Shown: positions 22,830-30,391 of the stretch, piece by piece
Layout of the letters: each line of letters starts with the position of its first letter
Numbering within the stretch: the first letter of the stretch is position 1
DNA from: Streptomyces sp. NP160
GTDB lineage: Bacteria > Actinomycetota > Actinomycetes > Actinomycetales > Quadrisphaeraceae
Assembly (NCBI RefSeq): GCF_006335115.1
Contig: NZ_VDMJ01000044.1
Coordinates: 85,863 to 149,862, forward strand
Direction of reading: 5' to 3'
Length of the DNA: 64,000 nt
The notes under the pieces: generated by a model
Database searches by the model: none
What the model saw: only the letters and a program-made list of their open reading frames with translations
What the model was told of the DNA's origin: nothing
Translations under genes and position numbers: made by a program

Positions 22830-24170
22830 ATGAGCCCCTCCGCCAGCACGGCAGCCACCGCCCCCCTCGACTGGGCGGCGCCCACCGGCGAGGCCCCCGT
22901 CGACGCCGAGGTCCGCCTGCCGGGGTCGAAGTCGCTGACCAACCGCTACCTGGTGCTGGCGGCGCTGGCCGAGGGCCCCTCGGAGCTGAGGGCGCCGCTG
23001 CGCTCGCGCGACACCCTGCTCATGGCCGCCGCGGTGGCCTCCCTGGGCGCCCGCGTCACCGACGTCCCCGCGTCCGACCCGACGGAGGTGGACGCGTGGC
23101 GGGTGCAGCCGGGGTCCCTGCGCGGGGCCGGCTCGCTCGACTGCGGCCTGGCGGGCACGGTGATGCGCTTCCTCCCGCCCGTCGCCGCCCTCGCCTCCGG
23201 CGACACGACCTTCGACGGCGACCCGCACGCCCGCACCCGCCCGATGGCTCCCCTGCTCGGCGCCCTGCGCGACCTCGGGGCCCGCGTCGACGACGACGGC
23301 CGCGGCCTCATGCCCTTCACCGTGCACGGCGCCGGCCGCCTGCCCGGCGGACGGGTGGTCATGGACGCCAGCGCCTCCAGCCAGTTCGTCTCCGCGCTGC
23401 TGCTGGCGGGCGCCCGCAGCGACACCGGTGTCGAGGTGGTGCACGAGGGGCCGCCCGTCCCCAGCGCCCCCCACCTCGTGATGACCGAGCAGGTGCTGCG
23501 CGACGCCGGTGTGGAGGTGGAGTCCGACCTGCCTTCCACCGGCGGCGCCTCGGGCACCCGCTGGCGGGTGGCGCCCGGGCGCGTGGGCGCCCTCGACGTG
23601 GACGTGGAGCCCGACCTGTCCAACGCGGCGCCGTTCCTCGCGGCCGCCCTGGTCACCGGTGGCCGGGTCACGGTGCCGGGCTGGCCGCAGCGCACCACGC
23701 AGGCCGGTGACGCGCTGCGCGACCTGCTCGACGAGATGGGCGCCGACGTCGACCTCACCCCCGAGGGCCTCACCGTCCGCGGCGGGGACGGCGTCTCCGG
23801 CATCGACGCGGACCTGCACGACGTCGGAGAGCTGGCCCCGGTGCTCGCCGCCGTCGCCGCGCTCGCCGACACCCCCACCCGCCTGCGCGGCATCGCGCAC
23901 CTGCGCGGCCACGAGACCGACCGGCTGGCAGCGCTGGCCACCGAGCTGAACGCCCTCGGCGGTGACGTCTCCGAGACCGAGGACGGCCTGCTCATCAGGC
24001 CGCGCCCGCTGCACGGCGGCCGCTTCTCCACCTACGGCGACCACCGCATGGCGACGGCGGGAGCGGTGCTCGGGCTGGCGGTGCCCGGCGTCGTCGTCCT
24101 CGACGTGGGCACCACCGCCAAGACGCTGCCCGACTTCCCGGGCCTGTGGACGGGGATGCTCGCCCGCTGA
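22830..24170 (+). CDS. aroA: 3-phosphoshikimate 1-carboxyvinyltransferase (EPSP synthase)
   Basis: A 446-residue shikimate-pathway enzyme joining shikimate-3-phosphate and phosphoenolpyruvate. Signature [18 protein letters not shown] near residue 30, [14 protein letters not shown] near 105, [14 protein letters not shown] near 180, and C-terminal [14 protein letters not shown]. It is usually followed by rsgA and hisN in actinobacteria, as here. The stop overlaps the rsgA ATG by one base (TGATG). Start at 22830 preferred; GTG 22827 is equally open. Confidence 0.95.
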   Translation: MSPSASTAATAPLDWAAPTGEAPVDAEVRLPGSKSLTNRYLVLAALAEGPSELRAPLRSRDTLLMAAAVASLGARVTDVPASDPTEVDAWRVQPGSLRGAGSLDCGLAGTVMRFLPPVAALASGDTTFDGDPHARTRPMAPLLGALRDLGARVDDDGRGLMPFTVHGAGRLPGGRVVMDASASSQFVSALLLAGARSDTGVEVVHEGPPVPSAPHLVMTEQVLRDAGVEVESDLPSTGGASGTRWRVAPGRVGALDVDVEPDLSNAAPFLAAALVTGGRVTVPGWPQRTTQAGDALRDLLDEMGADVDLTPEGLTVRGGDGVSGIDADLHDVGELAPVLAAVAALADTPTRLRGIAHLRGHETDRLAALATELNALGGDVSETEDGLLIRPRPLHGGRFSTYGDHRMATAGAVLGLAVPGVVVLDVGTTAKTLPDFPGLWTGMLAR

Positions 24171-25270
24171 TGGCCGGACCGACGGACAGGCAGGTGGGGG
24201 ACGAGCGCCGGCGCACCTCCGGCTACGACGAGCGCGACGTCAGGGTCCGGCCCAACCGCCGCGGCTCGCGTCCGCGCACCAAGGACCGGCCGGACCACGC
24301 CGACGCCGTGCCCGCGCGCGTGCTCACCATCGACAGGGGCCGGATCACCACCCTCGTCGCGGAGGGCACCGGTGACGAGCGCGAGGTCGTCGCCATGCGC
24401 GCCCGCGAGCTGGGGCGGGCGGGCATCGCCGTGGGCGACCGCGTGGGGGTGGTCGGCGACACCAGCGGCGCCGTCGACACCCTGGCGCGGATCGTGAGGA
24501 TCGACGAGCGCAGCTCGGTGCTGCGGCGCACCGCCGACGACACCGACCCCGTCGAGCGCGTGCTCGTGGGCAACGCCGACCAGCTGCTCGTCGTGACGGC
24601 CGTGGCCGACCCCGCCCCGGTGCAGCGCATGGTGGACCGGTGCCTGGCCGCCGCCTACGACGGCGGGCTGCAGCCGGTGCTGGTGCTCACCAAGGCGGAC
24701 CTGGGCGACCCCGCCGAGGCGCTGGCCGCCTGGGCCGCGCTGGACGTGCCGGTGCTCGTGGTGCGCCGCCGGGTGCTGGAGGACGGCACCCGCGTGCTCG
24801 AGGGCGTCGAGGCGGTCCGCGAGCGCCTCACCGGCCACGAGAGCGTGCTGGTCGGCCCGTCGGGCGTGGGCAAGTCGACGCTGGTCAACGCGCTGGTGCC
24901 GGGGGCGGGCCGCGCGACGGGCTCGGTCAACGAGAGCACCGGCCGCGGCCGGCACACCTCCAGCTCCGCGGTGGCGCTGTCGCTGCGCGACGAGGACGGC
25001 GAGCGGACCGGCTGGGTCATCGACACCCCCGGCGTGCGCAGCTTCGGGCTGGCGCACCTCACGCCCGAGCGCCTGCTGCGCGCCTTCAGCGACCTCGAGC
25101 CCGGCACGGCGGACTGCCCCCGGGGCTGCACCCACGACGACGCCGAGACCACCGAGTGCGCCCTGGACGCCTACGTCGCCTCCGGGGCGGCCGGGGAGGC
25201 GGGTCCGGCACGGCTGGACTCGCTGCGGCGCCTGCTGCGCAGCCGTTCCGGGGAGACCGACACCCGCTGA
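24170..25270 (+). CDS. rsgA: Ribosome small-subunit-dependent GTPase A
   Basis: A 366-residue circularly permuted GTPase that acts in late 30S maturation. Order: OB-fold (about 45-130), G4 LTKADL (about 178), G1 GPSGVGKSTLVN (about 230), switch with GRGRHTSSS, G3 DTPGVRSFGL, and a C-terminal zinc knuckle C-x4-C-x-H (CPRGCTH) with a later Cys. ATG at 24170 chosen for the coupled TGATG overlap with aroA; an in-frame ATG at 24146 would overlap aroA by 25 nt. The Arg-rich N-tail is typical of actinobacterial RsgA. Confidence 0.94.
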   Translation: MAGPTDRQVGDERRRTSGYDERDVRVRPNRRGSRPRTKDRPDHADAVPARVLTIDRGRITTLVAEGTGDEREVVAMRARELGRAGIAVGDRVGVVGDTSGAVDTLARIVRIDERSSVLRRTADDTDPVERVLVGNADQLLVVTAVADPAPVQRMVDRCLAAAYDGGLQPVLVLTKADLGDPAEALAAWAALDVPVLVVRRRVLEDGTRVLEGVEAVRERLTGHESVLVGPSGVGKSTLVNALVPGAGRATGSVNESTGRGRHTSSSAVALSLRDEDGERTGWVIDTPGVRSFGLAHLTPERLLRAFSDLEPGTADCPRGCTHDDAETTECALDAYVASGAAGEAGPARLDSLRRLLRSRSGETDTR

Positions 25271-25311
25271 CCCTCGTGGTCAGGGACCTCCCGAGGACGT
25301 CCGGGCCAGGG

Positions 25312-25953
25312 TCAGGCGCGGTCAGGAGGCAGGCCGAGGGCGCGGCGCTCCAGGGCGGCCAGCGCCCGCGTGGTGCGCGGGTCCCCGCCGCGCACGTCGG
25401 CGAGGGGGTCCGGGCTCACGGCGGCCAGCGCCGTGAGCGGCTGGTTCGCCAGCGCGCGCCAGGCCAGCAGCTCGGTGCGGCTGCGCCCCGTCGGGCCCGC
25501 CCCGGCGCCGTCGTCGTCGAGCCAGGCGCGCGCGGCACCGGCGCGCCGCGCGAAGCGCAGCCGCACCGGCAGCCACAGCGCCACGACCAGCAGCACGGGC
25601 AGCACCGCGACAGCGACCCCCAGCACGGTCGCGAGGTGGTCGACCGTGGTCGCCAGGTCCGTCCCCGCGGCGGCGAGGTCGCCGGCCGAGCCGCTGGCGC
25701 CGGTCAGCGGCGAGGCCAGCTCGTCGCCGACCAGCGGGACGCGCCCGGCGGCGTCGGCAGCGCCGCCCAGCTGGTCGCGGAGCCCTCCGGCACCGCTCGC
25801 CAGCGACCTCGCCGGCTCGGCGAGGGCCGCGACGGCGCCGTGGACCACCACGCCGGTCAGCACGCACACCACCGACCAGAGCAGGACGGCGACGTCAGCG
25901 GTCACCTGGCGGGCGCGGCGGACGGGGCTGGCGGCGTAGGGCTGCAGCGGCAT
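25312..25953 (-). CDS. Membrane protein with two transmembrane segments, unknown function
   Basis: 213 residues. TM1 about 20-45 (VAVLLWSVVCVLTGVVVHGA), an extracytoplasmic Gly/Ala/Leu-rich loop of roughly 75 residues, TM2 about 125-145 (VAVAVLPVLLVVALWLPV), then a basic cytosolic tail. I do not recognise a named family. ATG at 25953 with CAGGAT 6 nt upstream and no clear Shine-Dalgarno. It converges on rsgA with a 41-nt gap. Confidence 0.7.
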   Translation of the reverse strand: MPLQPYAASPVRRARQVTADVAVLLWSVVCVLTGVVVHGAVAALAEPARSLASGAGGLRDQLGGAADAAGRVPLVGDELASPLTGASGSAGDLAAAGTDLATTVDHLATVLGVAVAVLPVLLVVALWLPVRLRFARRAGAARAWLDDDGAGAGPTGRSRTELLAWRALANQPLTALAAVSPDPLADVRGGDPRTTRALAALERRALGLPPDRA

Positions 25954-26019
25954 GCCCCGATCCTGTGCGGGAAGTCCATGATCACGACCCGAAGTGCTCG
26001 GGAAGCCCAACGGGGAGGG

Positions 26020-26352
26020 TCAGAGGTCGACCGAACCGCCGGTGCGCCAGTAGACGCCGTCGGCGCGGTCGAGGAAGCCCTCGTCCACGAGGTAGCGGCG
26101 CAGCGCGGCGACGTCGTCGTGGAAGGCGCGCAGCAGGGCGTTGACCTCCAGCTCGGGGTAGCGCTCCCCCGGCTCGAAGACCCTGGCGAGGAGGTCGAGC
26201 ACCACGAGGCGCTTGGCGCGCTTGGCGGGGATGCTCGTCAGCCTGCCGTCGGCGTCGAGGAAGGCGCGCAGCACCTTCTCGCGGGCGACCAGGGCCTGCT
26301 GCAGGGGCTCACCGATGGCGCCGTCCGTGCTGCCGTCAGGTGCGGGGACCAC
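26020..26352 (-). CDS. DUF2087 domain protein
   Basis: 110 residues. The C-terminal half shows the DUF2087 pattern: [20 protein letters not shown], then [20 protein letters not shown] and a closing YWR. The domain occurs alone or fused to ArsR-type regulators, so a nucleic-acid-binding role is possible but unproven. GTG at 26352 lies 7 nt after TACCCT, with no Shine-Dalgarno. It is divergent from hisN with only 37 nt between start codons. A small stem CCCGA/TCGGG at 25988-26002 may terminate it. Confidence 0.8.
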   Translation of the reverse strand: MVPAPDGSTDGAIGEPLQQALVAREKVLRAFLDADGRLTSIPAKRAKRLVVLDLLARVFEPGERYPELEVNALLRAFHDDVAALRRYLVDEGFLDRADGVYWRTGGSVDL

Positions 26353-26359
26353 GCCACCC

Positions 26360-26382
26360 AGGGTAGAAGCGACCGCTACGGT
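26360..26382. promoter_or_regulatory. Back-to-back leaderless -10 boxes for DUF2087 and hisN
   Basis: TACCCT on the minus strand (26365-26360) and TACGGT on the plus strand (26377-26382), each 7 nt from its start codon and only 11 bp apart. Each promoter's -35 region must overlap the other's -10. Confidence 0.55.
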
Positions 26383-26389
26383 GCCACGT

Positions 26390-27178
26390 GTGCCCGGTTA
26401 CGACGACGACCTGAGGCTCGCGCACGTCATCGCCGACGCCGTGGACAACCTCACCACCACCCGCTTCAAGGCGCGCGACCTCGTGGTCGAGGCCAAGCCC
26501 GACCTCACCCCGGTCACCGACGCGGACCGCGCGGCGGAGGAGATCGTCAGGTCGCAGCTCAGCCGCACCCGCAGCCGCGACGGCTTCGTGGGCGAGGAGA
26601 GCGGGGTCTCGAAGGGCTCCTCGGGGCGCCAGTGGGTGGTCGACCCGATCGACGGCACCAAGAACTTCGTGCGCGGCGTGCCGGTGTGGGCCACGCTCAT
26701 CGCGCTCCTGGACGACGGCGTGCCCGTGCTCGGCGTGGTCTCAGCCCCGGCGCTGAACCGCCGCTGGTGGGCGGCGCAGGGCACCGGGGCCTACACCGGC
26801 CCCCGCCTGAGCTCGGCCAAGCGGCTGCAGGTCTCGAAGGTCTCCGCCCTCGGCGACGCCAGCCTGAGCCACTCCGAGATCTGGGAGTGGGAGGAGGCCG
26901 GGCGCTTGGAGGGCTTCCTCGACCTCACGAAGAAGGTGTGGCGCACCCGCGGGTACGGCGACTTCTGGAGCTACACCCTGGTGGCCGAGGGCGCCGCCGA
27001 CATCGCCTGCGAGCCCGAGCTGGAGCTGTACGACATGGCGGCCCTGGTGCCCGTGGTCACCGAGGCGGGCGGCCGGTTCACCTCGCTGGCCGGCGAGGAC
27101 GGGCCGCACGGCGGGAACGCGGTGGCCACCAACGGGCTGCTGCACGACGAGGTGCTCGGGCTGCTCCAGCGCCGCTGA
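26390..27178 (+). CDS. hisN: Histidinol-phosphatase, inositol-monophosphatase family
   Basis: A 262-residue Mg-dependent phosphatase. Metal ligands: GEE near 67 (GFVGEESG), DPIDGTKNF near 84-92, and the late Asp in [12 protein letters not shown]. In actinobacteria the IMPase-family HisN hydrolyses histidinol phosphate in histidine synthesis, and the gene lies close to aroA-rsgA as here. GTG at 26390, 7 nt after TACGGT, probably leaderless. Inositol-1-phosphatase activity is the alternative. Confidence 0.87.
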   Translation: MPGYDDDLRLAHVIADAVDNLTTTRFKARDLVVEAKPDLTPVTDADRAAEEIVRSQLSRTRSRDGFVGEESGVSKGSSGRQWVVDPIDGTKNFVRGVPVWATLIALLDDGVPVLGVVSAPALNRRWWAAQGTGAYTGPRLSSAKRLQVSKVSALGDASLSHSEIWEWEEAGRLEGFLDLTKKVWRTRGYGDFWSYTLVAEGAADIACEPELELYDMAALVPVVTEAGGRFTSLAGEDGPHGGNAVATNGLLHDEVLGLLQRR

Positions 27179-27184
27179 GGCGCT

Positions 27185-27240
27185 CGACCGCGGAGCCCGG
27201 GGCCGGGACACCCCGGTCCTGGCCCTGGGCTCCGCGGTCG
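27185..27240. terminator. Bidirectional terminator between hisN and the DszC-like gene
   Basis: A 20-bp stem (27185-27204 with 27221-27240) with a single G-T mismatch and a 16-nt loop, between convergent genes. Confidence 0.8.
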
Positions 27241-27259
27241 ACCCCCGGTCAGCCGGCCG

Positions 27260-28570
27260 TCACGTGTACCAGCTGGGCTCGGGCACCTCGTCGAGCAGCA
27301 CGTAGCCGCCCACCTCGCGCTTCTTGTACGGCAGCGGGTCGTGCAGGCTGTGCGTGCGCAGGTTGCGCCAGTGGACGTCGAGCCCCACGGCGTTGGCGCT
27401 GGCCCGGGCGCCGGTGAGCTCGTACACCTTGGTCGCCACCTCGAGCCCGTCGTCGACGGCGCGGACCTTCGCCGCCGCGATGCGGACCGCCAGCTCGCCG
27501 CGGCGGCGCTCGGTGAGCTCCTCGCGCGGGGCGTGCAGCACCGCGCTGGCCTCAGCTCCCACGGCGTCGAGGAGGGCCTCGTCGGCCCACAGCTTCGAGG
27601 CCAGCTCGCCGTACCCCTCCAGCACGTACCACTCCTGCGTGGCGGACTCCTTGTCGTCACCGCCGTACGGCCAGGCGCGCGTCGTCGTCCTGGTGTACTC
27701 CGCGGCCCGCTCCAGCGCGCCCTGGGCGATGCCCAGGTAGAAGTTGGCGAAGACGACCTGGATGGTCGGCACGTTGAGGGTGTTGTACGTCAGCGGCTGG
27801 AACACCCTGTCGACGAAGCCCGCCGCGGCCGCCCACGGCACCCGCACGCCGTCGATGCGCACCGAGCCGCTCTCGGTGAGCCGCTGCCCGAGGTTGTCCC
27901 AGTCGTCGTGGAAGACGATGCCCGGCTGGTCGGTCGGCACGATGGCGAAGACGTGGGTGTCGGTGCCGTCGAGGACGCCCTCCAGCACGGTGAGGTCGGA
28001 GACGACACCGCCGGTGGAGAAGGACTTGCGCCCGGAGAAGACCAGCTCGTCGCCGTCCTCGGTGATGACGAGGTCCCCGTCGCGGGGGTTGACGGCCCCG
28101 CCGAAGAACAGCTCGCCGGAGGTGTAGAGCTCCTCGACGGCAGCGACCTGCTCCTCCGTGCCGACCAGGCGCGCTGCCCACGCCCACAGGTAGTGGTAGC
28201 CGAGCAGCTGGCCGACCGACCCGTCCCCGCGGGCCACGGTGCGCACCACGCGCAGCGCGGTCTCCCACGTCTGGGCGGCGCCGCCGTGCTCGCTGGGGCC
28301 CAACAGGGTGACCAGGCCGGAGGCCTTGAGGAGGTCGACCTCCTCGCGGGGGTGTCCGCCGGCGCGGTCGCGCTCGACGGCGCCGCGGCGCAGCTGGGCG
28401 GCGACGTCCTCGGCGCGGCGCAGCCAGCCCGCGGTGTCGGTGGGACGGGGTGCGGTGCGCCAGTGCTCGGTGCCCGCGAGCAGGTGGCCCACGGCCGGAC
28501 GGCCGCTGCGGACCGGACGCGCGCTGGTCGTGGTGGTGGAGGTGGTCGTGGCGTCGTCGAGGAGGGTCAT
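27260..28570 (-). CDS. Acyl-CoA dehydrogenase-fold flavin monooxygenase (DszC/SfnB-like), sulfur acquisition
   Basis: 436 residues, ACAD fold throughout, closest in feel to DszC/SfnB sulfur-acquisition monooxygenases: central GRKSFSTGGVVSDLTVLEG, and the C-terminal RNLRTHSLHDPLPYKKREVG typical of that group. Such enzymes use reduced flavin and O2 to attack organosulfur or related compounds. The ATG at 28570 has GGAG 5 nt upstream. The N-terminus carries a Thr/Ser-rich run. A 29-residue leader peptide with the actinobacterial cysteine-type signature lies 78 nt upstream, supporting control by sulfur supply. The substrate is unknown. Confidence 0.82.
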   Translation of the reverse strand: MTLLDDATTTSTTTTSARPVRSGRPAVGHLLAGTEHWRTAPRPTDTAGWLRRAEDVAAQLRRGAVERDRAGGHPREEVDLLKASGLVTLLGPSEHGGAAQTWETALRVVRTVARGDGSVGQLLGYHYLWAWAARLVGTEEQVAAVEELYTSGELFFGGAVNPRDGDLVITEDGDELVFSGRKSFSTGGVVSDLTVLEGVLDGTDTHVFAIVPTDQPGIVFHDDWDNLGQRLTESGSVRIDGVRVPWAAAAGFVDRVFQPLTYNTLNVPTIQVVFANFYLGIAQGALERAAEYTRTTTRAWPYGGDDKESATQEWYVLEGYGELASKLWADEALLDAVGAEASAVLHAPREELTERRRGELAVRIAAAKVRAVDDGLEVATKVYELTGARASANAVGLDVHWRNLRTHSLHDPLPYKKREVGGYVLLDEVPEPSWYT

Positions 28571-28648
28571 CGGGTGCTCCAGAGGTCGTCGGGGCGCGGC
28601 GGGACGCCGACGCCGGTCGTGGTCGAGGAGGGAGGGGCGGGTGGGTCG

Positions 28649-28738
28649 TCAGGCGCGACAGCGCGTGGACGACGTCCGGCCCAGGTCGACGACGAGCCTG
28701 CGGGTGAGGACCTCGGACGTGCGGTGAGGAAGGCTCAT
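28649..28738 (-). CDS. Cysteine-type leader peptide (29 residues)
   Basis: A small ORF: ATG at 28738 preceded by AGGAG at 5-6 nt. It begins MSLPHRTSEVL, continues TRRLVVDLGRTSST and ends RCRA. The V-D-L-G-R-T-S-S core and a Cys near the end match the actinobacterial putative leader peptides found before sulfur and cysteine genes. Translation stalling at the late Cys codon would sense low cysteinyl-tRNA and relieve attenuation of the monooxygenase 78 nt downstream. The 78-nt gap is GC-rich and can fold. The mechanism is inferred. Confidence 0.8.
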   Translation of the reverse strand: MSLPHRTSEVLTRRLVVDLGRTSSTRCRA

Positions 28739-28746
28739 GGGGAGCT

Positions 28747-28784
28747 CCTGTCTCGTCCCCCGCGGGGGACCTCGCGCTGACAGG
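28747..28784 (-). other. Nested stem-loop just upstream of the leader peptide
   Basis: The inner 16-bp palindrome GTCCCCCGCGGGGGAC (28755-28770) is enclosed by CCTGTC (28747-28752) and GACAGG (28779-28784). It ends at the leader-peptide Shine-Dalgarno. It does not match a riboswitch I know. The rest of 28785-28918 shows nothing clear. Confidence 0.5.
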
Positions 28785-28918
28785 ATCGCGGCTGCGTCCT
28801 GCCCGGTCCTCACCTGGAGCACCCCGCCGCGGAGGGGGGTTGCTGGACAGCGAGCCAGGGCTTGTCGCTGCCACTCATGACCGACGTCGACGACCGTAGG
28901 GAAGACCGGCCATACGGG

Positions 28919-30118
28919 TCAACCCCTCGTCGCGGTGCTGCGCCGGCGCAGCAGCAGGACCGCGAGCGCCGCCGCGGCCAGGGCTCCCGCGAGCCCGGCC
29001 AGCGCCAGGACCGCCACGCGCAGGCCGGCCGCGTCGGCGAGGGCGCCGACGCCCACCACGGGCACGGAGATGGCCACGTAGAACACCACGAACAGGGTGG
29101 AGACCACCTCGGCGCGCCGCTGCGGGGGTGACGCGGCGCCGACCTCGGCCACCCCGGCCCGGAAGCAGGCGCCCTGGGCGCCGCCCAGCACCACCGTGGC
29201 GAGCAGCAGCAGCGGCAGCGAGACCAGCTCCAGGCTCGCGGCGAGGAGCGCCGTGCCGACGAGCAGCGCGACGCACCCCGCGGGCAGCACCCGGGCCGGC
29301 GCGAGGCGCGCGGTGGCCGCCTGGCCGCCCACCGACGCGGCGAAGATGAGCGCCGCCACGGCCCCGGCGGCGAGAGGGGCGCCGATGCCGAGGAGCTGGC
29401 CGAGCACCCGCGGTTCCGCCGCCGAGTACAGGCCCAGGCAGGCGAACCCGGCGAACCCGCTGACGGCGGCGGGCAGGAACGCCGCCCGCGCCTGGGAGGG
29501 CACGGCGGGTCGCAGCGGGCGCCACGGCGGACGCTGCTCGACCGGGCCCGCCACGGTCTCCCCGGCGACGGCGAGGGCACCCGCGGCGAGCACCAGCAGC
29601 GCGAGGTGCAGGGCGTAGGGCAGCACCAGCGGCGCCCAGCCCAGCTGCGCGACGACCCCCGCCAGCAGCGGGCCGGACCCGAGCCCGCCGATGTTGGCGG
29701 CGGTGGCCACGAGCGAGGCGGCGCGCGCCGAGCCCTGCGGCGCCAGCTCGGAGACCAGCGCGGTGGCCGCCCCGGTGAACAGGCCGGCGGAGATCCCGGA
29801 CAGCACCCGCCCGGTCAGCAGCCCCGGCACGGAGGCGGGCAGGAGGAAGACGACGGCGGACGCGGCGGCGAAGCCCAGGCCCACGGCCAGCACGGGGCGC
29901 CGGCCGAACCTGTCGCTCGCCTGACCGGCCACGACGAGCGCCGCGATGACGCCGACGGCGTAGGCGGCGAAGACGGTGGTCTGCAGCAGCGCCGACAGGC
30001 CGAGGCGCTGCGTGTACAGGCCGTACAGCGGCGTCGGCAGCGTGGTGCCCAGCATGGTGGCCCAGAACGCGAAGGCCGCTGCGGCGAGCCGCCACCGCCA
30101 GGCGTGCTCGTGCGACAC
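28919..30118 (-). CDS. MFS transporter (drug-efflux type)
   Basis: A 399-residue major facilitator with about 12 hydrophobic segments. Motif A between TM2 and TM3 reads GQASDRFGRRPVLAVGLG; TM1 holds the TTLPTPLYGLY of the MFS sugar/drug-transporter group. Probably a proton-driven exporter; the substrate is unknown. The start is the GTG at 30118 with GGGAGGT upstream. It lies 180 nt upstream of the leader peptide on the same strand, with no clear operon link. Confidence 0.87.
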   Translation of the reverse strand: MSHEHAWRWRLAAAAFAFWATMLGTTLPTPLYGLYTQRLGLSALLQTTVFAAYAVGVIAALVVAGQASDRFGRRPVLAVGLGFAAASAVVFLLPASVPGLLTGRVLSGISAGLFTGAATALVSELAPQGSARAASLVATAANIGGLGSGPLLAGVVAQLGWAPLVLPYALHLALLVLAAGALAVAGETVAGPVEQRPPWRPLRPAVPSQARAAFLPAAVSGFAGFACLGLYSAAEPRVLGQLLGIGAPLAAGAVAALIFAASVGGQAATARLAPARVLPAGCVALLVGTALLAASLELVSLPLLLLATVVLGGAQGACFRAGVAEVGAASPPQRRAEVVSTLFVVFYVAISVPVVGVGALADAAGLRVAVLALAGLAGALAAAALAVLLLRRRSTATRG

Positions 30119-30170
30119 GTGACCTCCCGCGCTCGACCGACGCCCGGGTGTGCTGGTGCGCCCGGACAGC

Positions 30171-30208
30171 ACGAAGGCCGCCGATCCAGGAGGATCGACG
30201 GCCTTCGT
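30171..30208 (-). terminator. Terminator after tRNA-fMet
   Basis: ACGAAGGCCG (30171-30180) pairs with CGGCCTTCGT (30199-30208), with inner GATCC/GGATC pairing. It sits 6 nt past the tRNA 3' end on the minus strand. Confidence 0.75.
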
Positions 30209-30214
30209 CAGGAG

Positions 30215-30288
30215 TAGCGGGGGCAGGATTTGAACCTGCGGCCTCTGGGTTATGAGCCCAGCGAGCTACCGAGCTGCTCCACCCCGCG
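30215..30288 (-). tRNA. Initiator tRNA-fMet (anticodon CAT)
   Basis: A 74-nt cloverleaf without encoded CCA. The initiator marks are present: C1 opposite T72 unpaired, three G-C pairs closing the anticodon loop (GGG CTCATAA CCC), and T-arm GCAGG TTCAAAT CCTGC. Confidence 0.96.
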
Positions 30289-30331
30289 TCGGTGAACAGA
30301 ACATTACCCGACCCGCGGCGAGGAGCCAAAA

Positions 30332-30363
30332 CGGGCCCCCGCAGCAGCCGCTGCGGGGGCCCG
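30332..30363 (-). terminator. Terminator after the UPF0182 gene
   Basis: CGGGCCCCCGCAGC (30332-30345) pairs perfectly with GCTGCGGGGGCCCG (30350-30363), 4-nt loop. The flanking A30331 and T30364 extend the stem. Confidence 0.85.
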
Positions 30364-30391
30364 TCCTGGTGCGCGCCGAGGCGCGGCCGGC

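Noticed and set aside
28747-28784. Nested stem-loop as a SAM or other sulfur riboswitch
   Set aside because: It lacks the conserved cores of the riboswitches I know; the leader peptide explains sulfur control better. Kept only as an unnamed structure.
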